Assembly: GCA_048595745.1 (NCBI GenBank)
Contig: CP184361.1
DNA: 64,000 nt
Reading direction: 5' to 3' (one strand)
Source of the DNA: Aquipseudomonas alcaligenes_A
Lineage (GTDB): Bacteria; Pseudomonadota; Gammaproteobacteria; Pseudomonadales; Pseudomonadaceae
The position numbers and the translations under genes are program-made. Below, piece by piece: positions 1 to 8,525 of the stretch. The notes below the pieces were generated by a model, which worked only from the letters and a program-made list of their open reading frames with translations, was not told where the DNA came from and made no database searches. Each line of letters opens with the position of its first letter. The first letter of the stretch is position 1.

Positions 1-247
1 CGATCACGGTGAATTCCTCGTAGGCGAACTGGTCCTGGCGCAGCTTACCCAGGCGTACATTCGGCTCGAGCATCACCTGGCCGGCCGATGGCTCCAGATC
101 GCCACCGAGGATCTTCATGAAGGTCGACTTGCCGCAGCCGTTGGCGCCGATCAGACCGTAGCGGTTGCCGCTGCCGAACTTGACGGAAACGTTCTCGAAC
201 AGCGGCTTGGCGCCGAACTGCATGGTGATGTTGGCGGTGGAGATCAA
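1..247 (-). CDS. ybiT: ABC-F family ATPase, YbiT-like (N-terminal part only)
   Basis: Only the first 82 codons lie in the window; the gene continues past its left edge. The visible protein opens ISTANITMQFGAKPLFENVS and carries a Walker A motif GANGCGKST at about residues 34-42, which matches the YbiT subgroup of ABC-F proteins. These are soluble, ribosome-associated ATPases with two ATP-binding domains and no membrane part. The start is a TTG at 245-247 with GGTAAG a few bases upstream; the usual family start (M/V-IST) supports it. A near copy of its first nine codons lies at 17436-17463, so the 5' end may be an integration site. Confidence 0.85.
   Translation of the reverse strand, partial: MISTANITMQFGAKPLFENVSVKFGSGNRYGLIGANGCGKSTFMKILGGDLEPSAGQVMLEPNVRLGKLRQDQFAYEEFTVI
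219..246 (+). repeat. left copy of 28-bp direct repeat (candidate attL) in ybiT 5' end
   Basis: The 28 bases match 17436-17463 in the same orientation at 25 of 28 positions. The left copy is part of the ybiT coding sequence (codons 1-10). An integrase remnant lies 20 bp inside. This is the arrangement expected for the two ends of an element integrated into the 5' end of a gene, but it is inferred from two copies only. Confidence 0.5.
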
Positions 248-267
248 AGGGCTTACCTATCAATGGC

Positions 268-590
268 TTAGGGGTGTCTGGAGTCGCCTGATACCAATTT
301 GATACCAATATTCAGCTTCTCCAGCTCACTCCAATCGGAGCTTGAGTTAATCCAGCGGGCGTACGTAGACAGCAGCATCTGCACGCTATGGCCGAGCTGC
401 TGGGATATGAATGCGGGGTTCATGCCAGACATTGAGCATATTGTCGCATAGGTATGACGGCAGTTGTACGGCGGCCGATAACGTACACCCAGTGCTTTCA
501 GCACCGGTCGCCACTGATGGGGCAGGTCGGAGGTTTGCTTTACATATTCGTTGTTTTTGGAAGGAGGAAAGACATAGGGCGTTTCATGCA
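268..590 (-). pseudogene. tyrosine recombinase (phage-type integrase), C-terminal fragment
   Basis: About 105 codons match the catalytic C-terminal end of phage-type tyrosine recombinases: YNCRHTYAT (box II Arg-His), QQLGHS (His) and LLSTYARW (nucleophilic Tyr). The N-terminal DNA-binding half is missing. Upstream of about position 590 the reading frame runs into the 3' end of the araC-type gene, whose stop is at 596-598, so a deletion or recombination has cut the gene there. It is not an integron integrase: the extra IntI-specific helix region is not present in this short piece. It lies beside ybiT, as expected for an island integrase next to its attachment site. Confidence 0.75.
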
Positions 591-595
591 GCCTC

Positions 596-1501
596 TCACC
601 CAAATTGCTTCCGATAAGCCCCAGGCAAAACCCCAATCACTTTGCTGAACGCGCGTGTGAAGGCTGCGGTGGACTGGTAGCCGCAGGCATCGGCCGCTTC
701 GGCCACTGGTTGGCCTTGTTGCAGCAGGCGGCACGCCTGGCGCATGCGCAGGCTGAGCAGCACATGGCCAGGGGAAGTGCCGGCCAGTTCCTGGAAACGT
801 TTGCAGAATGCCGAGCGTGACAGGCCGGTGAGAGCGGCCATGTCTTCGAGTGGCCAGGGCGCCTGGGGTTCTGCAATGAGGCGATCGAGCAGCACGGCGA
901 ACTGTGGGTGGCGTGCCAGCCCGAGCAGGCCGCCAAGCTCGGCGACAGCCTGGCTCTGTTCGCGCAGCACATAGAGGAACAGCAGATGGCTGAGTCGTTC
1001 CAGTAGTGCGGCGGCGGGCCCCTCGGGGCGCGAGCACTCTTCCATGATCAGTTCGAACAGCCGCCGCGCGGCACTGGAGCCGGGAGCACCGGCGCGCAGT
1101 ACGAGGTGGTCGGGCAGGGCGTCGATGATCAGGCTGCTCAGCCCAGGGCGGAAGTGGAAGAAGCCACACACCAGGCTCACGCCATCGCGAGCGCTGGCGT
1201 CCAGTGGCTGCATCGGGATGCGTGGATTGCATTGTGCTTGCGCCGGTGAGGTCGCGTCGGACAAGCGATATGGCAGGTCGCGCAGCAGGAACACGGCATC
1301 ACCGCTGTGCAAGGCAATGCTTTCCTCGCGCTCCTGCAGGTGCAACCAGCACTCGCCTTGCACCAGCAGGTGAAAGCTGGCCCGTGCCAGCCCATGAGTG
1401 CTGGCCTGCCAACTGCCGCAGTAACGGCCGACATGGAACAGGCTGGCGTCCAGTTCCAGGCTGTCTAATAACCATTCAAAAGGGGCAGTGGAAGAATTCA
1501 T
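596..1501 (-). CDS. AraC-family transcriptional regulator
   Basis: The 301-residue protein has a cupin-type N-terminal sensing half (residues about 15-150) and a C-terminal double helix-turn-helix of the AraC/XylS type (residues about 195-300, including LSRSAFCKRFQELAGTSPG and ACGYQSTAAFTRAFSKVIG). That layout fits regulators of the cupin_6 AraC group. It is divergent from the operon beginning at 1605, with a 103-bp gap that holds a 9-bp inverted repeat, so it probably controls that operon. The effector is unknown. Its 3' end abuts an integrase fragment. Confidence 0.88.
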   Translation of the reverse strand: MNSSTAPFEWLLDSLELDASLFHVGRYCGSWQASTHGLARASFHLLVQGECWLHLQEREESIALHSGDAVFLLRDLPYRLSDATSPAQAQCNPRIPMQPLDASARDGVSLVCGFFHFRPGLSSLIIDALPDHLVLRAGAPGSSAARRLFELIMEECSRPEGPAAALLERLSHLLFLYVLREQSQAVAELGGLLGLARHPQFAVLLDRLIAEPQAPWPLEDMAALTGLSRSAFCKRFQELAGTSPGHVLLSLRMRQACRLLQQGQPVAEAADACGYQSTAAFTRAFSKVIGVLPGAYRKQFG

Positions 1502-1560
1502 CTAATGGAAAGACTCAGGAGCAAGTGAACGCGACTTTAGAATATGGCTCACGATTTTTA

Positions 1561-1593
1561 TAACCAAGAAAATAGCGTCACACCTCTTGGTTA
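1561..1593. promoter_or_regulatory. inverted repeat TAACCAAGA...TCTTGGTTA upstream of the 1605 operon
   Basis: Two perfect 9-bp arms (1561-1569 and 1585-1593) are separated by 15 bp. The right arm directly abuts the ribosome binding site AGGAG that precedes the ATG at 1605. It could be an operator for the divergent AraC protein, or an RNA stem that presents or hides the ribosome binding site. Confidence 0.5.
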
Positions 1594-1604
1594 GGAGATG
1601 AACC

Positions 1605-2165
1605 ATGTCTCGCGTCACCCTACAGACTCTTGAATCCGCCCCACAAGAAGCGCAGCCCTTCCTGCAGAACGCCCTGAAGAATTCTGGCTTCATTCCCAAC
1701 CTGCTGGCGGTGCTGGCCAACGCGCCGGCGGCGCTGGAAACCTATGTCACCGTCTCTGCGCTCAATGGCAAGGCCAGCCTTGGCCTGGCCGAGCGCGAGG
1801 TGATCCAACTGATTGCCGCCACCACCCATGGCTGCAGCTTCTGCGTCGCGGGGCATACGGCCGTGGCGCAGAACAAGGCCAAGCTGCCAGCCGAGGTCAT
1901 CGAGGCGCTGCGCGCCCGCGGGGAGCTGCCCAACGCACGCTACGAAGCCCTGGCGGCGTTCACCCGCGCGGTGATCGCCACGCGTGGCAACGTCAGTGAT
2001 GCCGATTACCAGGCTTTCAAGGAAGCCGGCTTCGAAGAGGGTCAGGCGCTTGAAGTGATTCTCGGGGTGAGCCTGGCCACCTTGTGCAACTTCGCCAATA
2101 GCTTTGCCCGCACACCGCTCAACCCCGAGCTGGCTCGTTATCGCTGGGAGCAGGCCGAGGCCTGA
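1605..2165 (+). CDS. carboxymuconolactone decarboxylase-family (AhpD-like) protein
   Basis: The 186-residue protein belongs to the AhpD/CMD fold. The redox signature CSFCVAGH places cysteines at residues 77 and 80 and a histidine at 84, the CxxC-x3-H pattern of AhpD-like peroxidases. This argues for a peroxidase or disulfide-reductase activity rather than true decarboxylation. A strong AGGAG lies before the ATG. It is the first gene of an operon with an acyl-CoA-dehydrogenase-like protein and an ABC importer, so it may protect against oxidants or process the imported substrate. That role is inferred. Confidence 0.85.
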   Translation: MSRVTLQTLESAPQEAQPFLQNALKNSGFIPNLLAVLANAPAALETYVTVSALNGKASLGLAEREVIQLIAATTHGCSFCVAGHTAVAQNKAKLPAEVIEALRARGELPNARYEALAAFTRAVIATRGNVSDADYQAFKEAGFEEGQALEVILGVSLATLCNFANSFARTPLNPELARYRWEQAEA

Positions 2166-2194
2166 GCCGGCAACTGTTGAAGGAGATCTGCAGC

Positions 2195-3259
2195 ATGCTC
2201 GATCACTCACTGTGCCAATGGCTGGATGCACAGGCCGATGCACTCGACCGTGGCCTGCTCGACGGTGAAGTCCTGCTGGGGCAACTGGCGGCAGCCGACG
2301 TATTGCGCCACGGTGTGGCGCCAGCGTTGGGTGGTGCAGGCGGAGACGTTGCCGATGGCGTTGAAGCCATCGCCGAGGTCGCCAGCTACTCGTTGACTGC
2401 TGCCTTCGTGTTCTGGGGCCAGCGGGCCTTTATCGAGTACCTGTTGCAGAGCAGCAACGTGGGGCTGCGTGAGCGTCTGCTGGAGGATCTGCTGCAGGGG
2501 CGCAGAGCCGGCGCTACGGGCCTGTCCAATGCCATGAAGTTTCTTTCCGGCATCGAGCAGCTCGGCGTGGTCGCCCACCCGCACGATGCCGGGTGGCGAC
2601 TGGAGGGGGCTCTGCCGTGGGTGACCAACCTGCGCAAGAGTGGCTTCACCGTGGCGGCGGCCATCGATCTGCCGGGAGCCCAACCTTTCGTGGCGGCGCT
2701 GCCGGACGACTTGCCGGGGTTGTTACGCAGCGACGATCTGCAGCTGCTCGGCCTGCAATCGAGCAACACCGCCGCGATCCGTATCGAAGGGGCGAGGCTC
2801 GGACGTGAATGGCTGATCGCTGACGATGCGCGCAGTTACCTGCCGCGTGTGCGTCCGGCCTTCCTTGGTTTGCAGTGCGGTATGTCGATCGGTCTGGCGC
2901 GGCGCTCCCTGGCCGAGGCCAAGTCGCTGCTCAGCGATGCCCGCTCGGTGCTGGAAGGCGAGTGGCAGGCGCTCAGCGATGAGCTCAAGGCTCTGGAGCG
3001 CGCATTGCGTGACGGTCTCCGCGGCGATCACTTTGCCGCTGGCCCGGTGCCATTGTTCAAGATCCGTATCGGCCTGGCCCGGGTGGCGGCCGATGCGGTG
3101 CAGCTGGAGCTGCAGGCCAGCGGTGGCAAGGCGTATTTGCAGGCGCATGGCAGTGGTTTTGCCCGGCGGTTGCGTGAGTCGGCCTTTGTGCCGGTGGTTA
3201 CGCCTAGCCTGGTCCAATTGCGCAGCCAGCTGCGCAAGCACGGCGAGTTGGCAGCATGA
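2195..3259 (+). CDS. acyl-CoA dehydrogenase-like flavoprotein
   Basis: The 354-residue protein has the acyl-CoA dehydrogenase layout, with an alpha-helical N-terminus, a middle beta domain containing WVTNLRKSGFTVAAA, and a C-terminal helical bundle. It is divergent and lacks the classical signatures of beta-oxidation enzymes. Members in such settings usually act as flavin-dependent monooxygenases or desulfonation partners (SfnB, DszC type). The ATG at 2195 is chosen because GGAG lies 11 bases upstream; an in-frame ATG at 2177 has no such site. Its stop overlaps the next start (ATGA). The substrate is unknown. Confidence 0.75.
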   Translation: MLDHSLCQWLDAQADALDRGLLDGEVLLGQLAAADVLRHGVAPALGGAGGDVADGVEAIAEVASYSLTAAFVFWGQRAFIEYLLQSSNVGLRERLLEDLLQGRRAGATGLSNAMKFLSGIEQLGVVAHPHDAGWRLEGALPWVTNLRKSGFTVAAAIDLPGAQPFVAALPDDLPGLLRSDDLQLLGLQSSNTAAIRIEGARLGREWLIADDARSYLPRVRPAFLGLQCGMSIGLARRSLAEAKSLLSDARSVLEGEWQALSDELKALERALRDGLRGDHFAAGPVPLFKIRIGLARVAADAVQLELQASGGKAYLQAHGSGFARRLRESAFVPVVTPSLVQLRSQLRKHGELAA

Positions 3260-4074
3260 ACGTGCTTCGCGCACATGACATCAGCCTGGGCTATGCCCAG
3301 CGTACGGTGTTGGAGCGTTTTCAACTGGAGCTGCGTGCCGGCGAGCTGGTGAGCATTCTGGGGCCCAGCGGGGTCGGCAAGTCGAGCCTGCTGCGTGTGT
3401 TGGCCGGTTTGCAGCCTGCGCAACAGGGCAGGGTGGAGCTGTTCGGTGAGGTACTGAGTGGCCCGCATCCTCGGGTTGCGGTGGCTTTTCAGGATCCATC
3501 GCTGTTGCCATGGTTGAGTCTGGAGCAGAACGTTGCCTTCGGCCTGGACTTCGCGCGTCAACCACGTCGCGCCGCCGCGCAGCGGCAAGCTTTGATTGAT
3601 CAGGCAATCGCTGCTGTGGATCTGCAGCATGCCCGGGCCCGTTACCCCAGCGAACTCTCGGGTGGCATGGCGCAGCGCACCGCACTGGCCCGCTGCCTGG
3701 CCCGCGAGCCGCATGTGCTGCTGCTCGACGAACCCTTCGGCGCACTGGACGAAGTGACCCGCGCCGACATGCAACAGCTGTTGCTGAACCTGATCCGCGA
3801 ACGGCAGACCGCCGCCGTGCTGATCACCCATGACATCGACGAAGCATTGCTGCTGTCCGACCGTATTCTGCTACTGGGTGGCACCCCGGCGCACACGCTC
3901 GATCAGTGGCACATCGACCTGCCCCAGCCCCGCGCTGACCTGGTCGATGAGCTTGGCGCCCTGCGCGTCGATATCCTCAAAACCCTACGGCGGGCGAGCC
4001 GCAACAACGGACCTTCAATTGAACCGCTGGAGCCTTGCCATGTGCCTGGACGATCCCACTCATACACGTCGTGA
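3256..4074 (+). CDS. ABC transporter ATP-binding protein, nitrate/sulfonate/taurine type
   Basis: The 272-residue cytoplasmic ATPase has Walker A GPSGVGKSS (residues 36-44), the signature ELSGGMAQR, Walker B VLLLDEPFGALD and the switch histidine ITHDIDEA. These match the SsuB/TauB/NrtD group. It starts in an ATGA overlap with the upstream gene, and the solute-binding protein gene begins inside its last 35 bases, so the genes are translationally coupled. With the genes at 4040 and 5236 it forms one importer. Confidence 0.9.
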   Translation: MNVLRAHDISLGYAQRTVLERFQLELRAGELVSILGPSGVGKSSLLRVLAGLQPAQQGRVELFGEVLSGPHPRVAVAFQDPSLLPWLSLEQNVAFGLDFARQPRRAAAQRQALIDQAIAAVDLQHARARYPSELSGGMAQRTALARCLAREPHVLLLDEPFGALDEVTRADMQQLLLNLIRERQTAAVLITHDIDEALLLSDRILLLGGTPAHTLDQWHIDLPQPRADLVDELGALRVDILKTLRRASRNNGPSIEPLEPCHVPGRSHSYTS

Positions 4075-5239
4075 TTTCATTAAACTCACCAGCCTGCTGA
4101 CCGCAGCCGGTGCCTTTCCGCTGCTGAGCAGCCTGCAGGCGCGTGCCGCCAGCGAGCCGGATGCGCCGGTGCGCATCGGCTACCTGCCGATCACCGATGC
4201 CACGCCCTTGTTGGTGGCGCACAACAACGGCCTGTTCGAAGCCGAGGGCATCAAGTCCGAACGCCCGGTGCTGCTGCGCAGCTGGGCACAGGTCATCGAG
4301 GCATTCATTTCCGGGCAGGTCAACGTCATTCACCTGCTGTCGCCGATGACCGTATGGGCGCGCTACGGCAGCAAGGTGCCGGCCAAGGTCGTGGCGTGGA
4401 ACCATGTTGGTGGCTCGGGCCTGACCGTGGCCCCCGGCATCGAGGACGTGAAGCAGCTCGGTGGGCAGTCCATTGCCATACCGTTCTGGTACTCGATCCA
4501 TAACGTGGTGGTGCAGCAGTTGCTGCGCGATAGCGGCCTGACCCCGGTGAGCAAGCCTGCCAATGCGAGCATCGCTGCGAACGAGGTCAACCTGGTGGTG
4601 CTGCCGCCGTCGGACATGCCGCCGGCACTGGCCAGCAAGCGCATTTCCGGCTACATCGTGGCCGAGCCGTTCAACGCGCTGGCGGAGAATCTCAAGGTCG
4701 GTCGTATTCAGCGCTTCACCGGTGATGTGTGGCGTAACCATGCCTGCTGCGTGGTGTTCATGCACGAGCATGACCTGAACAATCGGCCCGAGTGGTCGCA
4801 GAAGGTGGTCAACGCCATCGTCAAGGCGCAGCTGTGGACTCGGGACAACCGTGAAGAGGCCGCCAAACTGTTGTCCAAGGACGGTGCCAACCGCTATACG
4901 CCCCACGCCCCCGAAGTGCTCAGCCGGGTTCTCGCACCCGCGGCCAGTGAACGTGAGGCCTACCTCGCCAGTGGGGCTATCCAGCACGGCGATTGGGCGG
5001 ACAAGCGCATCGACTTCCAGCCGTACCCGTTCCCCAGTTACACCGAGGAGCTGGTCAAGCGTCTCAAGCACACGCTGATCGAAGGCAACAGCAGTTTCCT
5101 TGCTGGCCTGGATCCGGCGGCTACGGCCCGAGATCTGGTCGACGATCGTTTCGTGCGTACCGCACTCGAAGCGGTTGGTGGCCTCAAGGCCTTTGGCGCG
5201 CCAGAAAGCTTCGAGCGGGTCGAGGAGATTGCGGTGTGA
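4040..5239 (+). CDS. Tat-exported ABC solute-binding protein, NMT1/SsuA-like
   Basis: The 399-residue protein starts with a twin-arginine signal (TRRDFIKL at residues 9-16, hydrophobic stretch, then LQARA cleavage site), so it is exported folded to the periplasm. The mature part (VRIGYLPITDATPLLVAHNNGLF) is typical of the NMT1/SsuA/CmpA family that binds nitrate, sulfonates or pyrimidine precursors. The ATG at 4040 has GGAG seven bases upstream, and the Tat motif sits at the expected distance. The ligand cannot be told from sequence. Tat export suggests a bound cofactor or pre-folded ligand complex; this is inferred. Confidence 0.88.
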   Translation: MCLDDPTHTRRDFIKLTSLLTAAGAFPLLSSLQARAASEPDAPVRIGYLPITDATPLLVAHNNGLFEAEGIKSERPVLLRSWAQVIEAFISGQVNVIHLLSPMTVWARYGSKVPAKVVAWNHVGGSGLTVAPGIEDVKQLGGQSIAIPFWYSIHNVVVQQLLRDSGLTPVSKPANASIAANEVNLVVLPPSDMPPALASKRISGYIVAEPFNALAENLKVGRIQRFTGDVWRNHACCVVFMHEHDLNNRPEWSQKVVNAIVKAQLWTRDNREEAAKLLSKDGANRYTPHAPEVLSRVLAPAASEREAYLASGAIQHGDWADKRIDFQPYPFPSYTEELVKRLKHTLIEGNSSFLAGLDPAATARDLVDDRFVRTALEAVGGLKAFGAPESFERVEEIAV

Positions 5240-6000
5240 CCATCAAGCTCAGAAGCTGGGGGCTCGGCCTGGCCGGTCTGCTGGGTCTGTTCGGCTTGTG
5301 GTGGCTGCTGCTGGCACTGTTCAGCAGCGGCGAGGGTCTGGCGGCGTTATTCACGCCCCAGGCCACCCTGGTCAGCCTGATCGAGCTGCTGCAGCGGCCA
5401 GAGCTGTTCGAGCACGTGGTGGTGAGTCTCAAGCGGATCTTCATCGGTCTGGGCCTTGCGCTGCTGGTGGGGGTGCCGCTGGGGCTGCTCGTGGGCAGTT
5501 GGCGTAGCCTGGAATGGGCGACCACGCCGGCGTTCCAGTTCCTGCGCATGATTTCGCCATTGTCGTGGATGCCTATTGCCGTGATGGTCATGGGGGTTGG
5601 CGACCAGCCGATCTACTTCCTGCTGGCGTTTGCCGCGGTATGGCCGATCCTGCTCAACACTGCCGCGGGCGTGAAGGCGCTGGATGCACGTTGGCTGCAG
5701 TTGGCGCGCAGCCTCAGTGCAACGCCCTGGGAGACGCTGACGCGGGTAGTCGTACCGGGTGTGCTCGGGCATGTGCTCACCGGGGTACGGCTGGCAATCG
5801 GCATTCTTTGGATCGTCCTGGTACCCTGCGAGATGCTTGGCGTCAGCGCGGGCCTGGGCTACTACATCCTCGATACCAGAGACCGCCTGGCATACTCCGA
5901 ACTGATGGCGATGGTGCTACTGATCGGTGTGCTGGGGTTCTTCCTCGACGCTGCAGCGCGCGCGTTGTACGCACGCTGGAGCCATGGAGCAGGGCGGTAA
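5236..6000 (+). CDS. ABC transporter permease, SsuC/TauC-like
   Basis: The 254-residue integral membrane protein has about six hydrophobic segments and the EAA-type loop (ARSLSATPWETLTRVVVPG) that contacts the ATPase. The start is a GTG at 5236 overlapping the stop of the solute-binding gene (GTGTGA); an in-frame upstream extension has no ribosome binding site. It is the last gene of the 1605-6000 operon and ends six bases from the convergent metI, with no obvious terminator between. Confidence 0.88.
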   Translation: MTIKLRSWGLGLAGLLGLFGLWWLLLALFSSGEGLAALFTPQATLVSLIELLQRPELFEHVVVSLKRIFIGLGLALLVGVPLGLLVGSWRSLEWATTPAFQFLRMISPLSWMPIAVMVMGVGDQPIYFLLAFAAVWPILLNTAAGVKALDARWLQLARSLSATPWETLTRVVVPGVLGHVLTGVRLAIGILWIVLVPCEMLGVSAGLGYYILDTRDRLAYSELMAMVLLIGVLGFFLDAAARALYARWSHGAGR

Positions 6001-6006
6001 AACGGG

Positions 6007-6660
6007 TCATGTGCGCCTGTTGAACCGTTTGGCCAAGCGGTCGCCGCTCAGCTGGATCAGGCTGACCAGTGCGACCAGCACCACGATCACGGTGAGCATC
6101 ACCTGGGTATCGAAACGCTGGTAACCATAACGGTAGGCCAGGTCACCCAGACCACCGGCGCCGATCGCGCCGGCCATGGCCGAGGAGTTGATCATGGTCA
6201 CCAGGGTGATGGTGAAGCCACCAACGATGCCGGGCAGGGCCTCGGGCAGCAACACGTGCCAGATGATGTGCCGGCGCCGGCAGCCCATGGCTTGGGCGGC
6301 TTCGATCAGACCATGATCCACCTCACGCATGCTGACCTCGGCGATGCGCGCGAAGAACGGCGTGGCGGCGATGGTCAGCGGCACCACGGCTGCCCATACG
6401 CCATAGGTGGTGCCGACCACCAGGCGGGTAAAGGGGATCAGCGCGACCATCAGGATCAGGAAGGGCACCGAGCGGAACAGGTTGACGATGGCGCCGAGCA
6501 GGCGGTTCAGGCGTGGCGCCTCGAACAGGCCGCCGCGGCCGCTGGTGACCAGGAACACCGCCAGCGGGATGCCGGCGAGCAGTGCCAGCAGGGATGACAC
6601 GCCGACCATCAGCAGGGTGTCGAGCAGGCCGTGCCAGAGACGTTCAAGCAGCAGTGGCAT
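6007..6660 (-). CDS. metI: methionine ABC transporter permease MetI
   Basis: The 217-residue permease has five or six hydrophobic helices and the MetI signatures NLFRSVPFLILMV, PFTRLVVGT and SAMAGAIGAGGLGDLAYRYGYQRF. The length equals that of E. coli MetI when the ATG at 6660 is used. That ATG has GGAGG nine bases upstream and overlaps the end of metN by 17 bases, so it is preferred to the ATG at 6678. With MetN and MetQ it imports methionine, or related sulfur compounds given the neighbours. Confidence 0.92.
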   Translation of the reverse strand: MPLLLERLWHGLLDTLLMVGVSSLLALLAGIPLAVFLVTSGRGGLFEAPRLNRLLGAIVNLFRSVPFLILMVALIPFTRLVVGTTYGVWAAVVPLTIAATPFFARIAEVSMREVDHGLIEAAQAMGCRRRHIIWHVLLPEALPGIVGGFTITLVTMINSSAMAGAIGAGGLGDLAYRYGYQRFDTQVMLTVIVVLVALVSLIQLSGDRLAKRFNRRT

Positions 6661-7717
6661 AACCGACGACCTCCGCATGGTCCGCCAGGCGGCGGGCGTT
6701 ATTCAGCAATTGCTCTGGCTCCAGTTCGGAGCCGGCGACTTCTACCAGCAGGCGGCCGAGCGGACGACCCTGGATGCGTTCGATGCCGCCGTCGAGCAGG
6801 GTCACCTGGCCGCCGAGGGCGCTGCCGATGCCAAGCAGGTCCGGCGCTGTGCCGTGACCGGCGTAGTGCAGGCGCAGCACCAGATTGTCGTCCGGGGTCA
6901 GGCGATAGCTGCGCAGACGTGCTTTCAGATCGTCCGGCAGCTCATGTTGCAGCGGTGCCAGCAGCGTGCGGGTGACTGCATGCCAGGGCGCGCCGAACAC
7001 CCGCCAAACCGGACCCTGCTCGACGATCTCGCCCTGGTCCAGCACCACCACGCGGTCGCAAATGTCGCGGATCACCGCCATCTCGTGGGTGATCAGCACG
7101 ATGGTCAGGCCCAGGTTCTGGTTGATCTGCCGCAGCAGGGCAAGGATTGCCTGGGTGGTTTCCGGGTCCAGCGCGCTGGTGGCCTCGTCGCACAGCAGGA
7201 TGTCCGGGTCGTGCACCAGGGCGCGGGCGATGCCGACGCGCTGCTTCTGTCCGCCGGACAGCTGCGCCGGGTAGGCGTCGTGCTTGCCCTCCAGGCCCAC
7301 CAGCTTGAGCAGTTCATCCACCTTGCGCCGGCGCTCTTCGCGCGGTGCGCCCGCGACCTTGAGTGGCAGTTCGATGTTCTGCCGCACGGTCTTGGCCGAG
7401 AGCAGGTTGAAGTGCTGGAAGATCATGCCGATGCGCCGGCGCAGGGCCACCAGTTGGTCATAGTCGTACTGGCCGATGTCCACGCCGTCGATCAGTACGT
7501 GGCCGCTGGTGGGCTGCTCCAGGCGGTTGATGGTGCGCAGCAGTGAGGACTTGCCGGCGCCGCTGCGGCCGATAATGCCGAAGATCTCGCCGCGGTTGAT
7601 GGCCAGGTCGATGTCGCGCAGGGCGCGCACGCCGGTGACGTAGGTCTTGGTGAGGCCGACGAAGCGCAGCTGCGCCTCGCCGGTGGCTTGTGGCAGATGG
7701 GCCTGGAAGCCACTCAT
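6644..7717 (-). CDS. metN: methionine ABC transporter ATP-binding protein MetN
   Basis: The 357-residue ATPase has Walker A GRSGAGKSS, the MetN motif MIFQHFNLLSAKTVRQNI, signature QLSGGQKQR, Walker B ILLCDEATSALDPETT and a C-terminal NIL (ACT-like) domain of about 90 residues. In E. coli this domain senses methionine and shuts the transporter. The ATG at 7717 has GGGAG upstream and lies one base after the metQ stop. It forms an operon with metQ, metI and upstream sulfur-scavenging oxidoreductases. Confidence 0.95.
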   Translation of the reverse strand: MSGFQAHLPQATGEAQLRFVGLTKTYVTGVRALRDIDLAINRGEIFGIIGRSGAGKSSLLRTINRLEQPTSGHVLIDGVDIGQYDYDQLVALRRRIGMIFQHFNLLSAKTVRQNIELPLKVAGAPREERRRKVDELLKLVGLEGKHDAYPAQLSGGQKQRVGIARALVHDPDILLCDEATSALDPETTQAILALLRQINQNLGLTIVLITHEMAVIRDICDRVVVLDQGEIVEQGPVWRVFGAPWHAVTRTLLAPLQHELPDDLKARLRSYRLTPDDNLVLRLHYAGHGTAPDLLGIGSALGGQVTLLDGGIERIQGRPLGRLLVEVAGSELEPEQLLNNARRLADHAEVVGYATAA

Positions 7718-7718
7718 C

Positions 7719-8525
7719 TCAGCTCTCCCAGCCTGCCTGGTAGAGCTTGCCGTGGGCCTTGTCGAGGGCGGCGCGGACCTTGGGTGAACTCTGATAGATG
7801 TCGATGAACCGGAGCAGGCGTGCGTCCTTGGCCTTCTGCGGCTGGGCGACGAACTGGATGATGTACTCGGGGTGGTCGAGGCCGTCGAACAGCAGGGCGG
7901 ACTCGGCGTCCAGGGTGCCGGCCAGGCGGATGTAGTGCGGGTAGCCCTGGGCCAGGTCGACCTCATCGAGTGCACGCACCAGCTGTACGGCCTCCAGCTC
8001 GATGATCTTCAGGTGCTTGGGGTTGTCGGTGATGTCTTCCAGGGTGGCCTTGTAGCCGACGCCGGGTTTGAGCTTGATCAGCCCGGCTTTCTCCAGCAGC
8101 TGCAGGCCGCGGCCGCCGTTGACCGGATCGTTGGCGATGGCCACGGTGGCGGCTTCCGGCAGGCTGGCGAAGTCCTTGTGCTTCTTGGAGTAGAGGCCGA
8201 CATTATTGATCACCCCGCGCGCCACCGGCACCAGGTCGTAGCCGCCTTCTTTCTTGGCGTTCTCCAGGAAGGGGATGTGCTGGAAGTAGTTCACGTCGAT
8301 ATCGCCGTTGGCCAGGCTGACGTTGGGCGCGATCCAATCGGTGAACTCCACCAGCTCCACGTCCAGGCCCTGTGCCCTGGCTTCGGCCACGGCCACTTCC
8401 AGCGGCGGGGCGAAGGCGGCGGTGGTTCCCAGCTTGAGCGGTTCATCCGCCTGGGCCAGGCCACCGGCCAGCAGCAGGCCGAGGGCGGCGGCGCGCAGGG
8501 TGAAGCTTCGTAGGGTTTTACGCAT
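7719..8525 (-). CDS. metQ: MetQ/NlpA-family substrate-binding protein
   Basis: The 268-residue protein is of the NlpA/MetQ family (LKLGTTAAFAPPLE, DIDVNYFQHIPFL, AIANDPVNGGRGLQLLEKAGLI). It has a cleavable signal peptide ending LAQA/DEP and no lipobox cysteine, unlike lipid-anchored MetQ, so it is probably soluble in the periplasm. The start overlaps the monooxygenase stop (ATGCGTAA). Operon placement next to SfnB-like and FMN monooxygenase genes suggests the real ligand may be an organosulfur compound as well as methionine. Confidence 0.9.
   Translation of the reverse strand: MRKTLRSFTLRAAALGLLLAGGLAQADEPLKLGTTAAFAPPLEVAVAEARAQGLDVELVEFTDWIAPNVSLANGDIDVNYFQHIPFLENAKKEGGYDLVPVARGVINNVGLYSKKHKDFASLPEAATVAIANDPVNGGRGLQLLEKAGLIKLKPGVGYKATLEDITDNPKHLKIIELEAVQLVRALDEVDLAQGYPHYIRLAGTLDAESALLFDGLDHPEYIIQFVAQPQKAKDARLLRFIDIYQSSPKVRAALDKAHGKLYQAGWES

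Noticed and set aside
268..590. Integrase fragment as the missing integron integrase
   Set aside because: It is a phage-type C-terminal piece beside ybiT, 22 kb from the array and not next to the attI-like site.
6000..6007. Terminator between the convergent permease and metI genes
   Set aside because: The gap is six bases and no stem with a U tract is visible.
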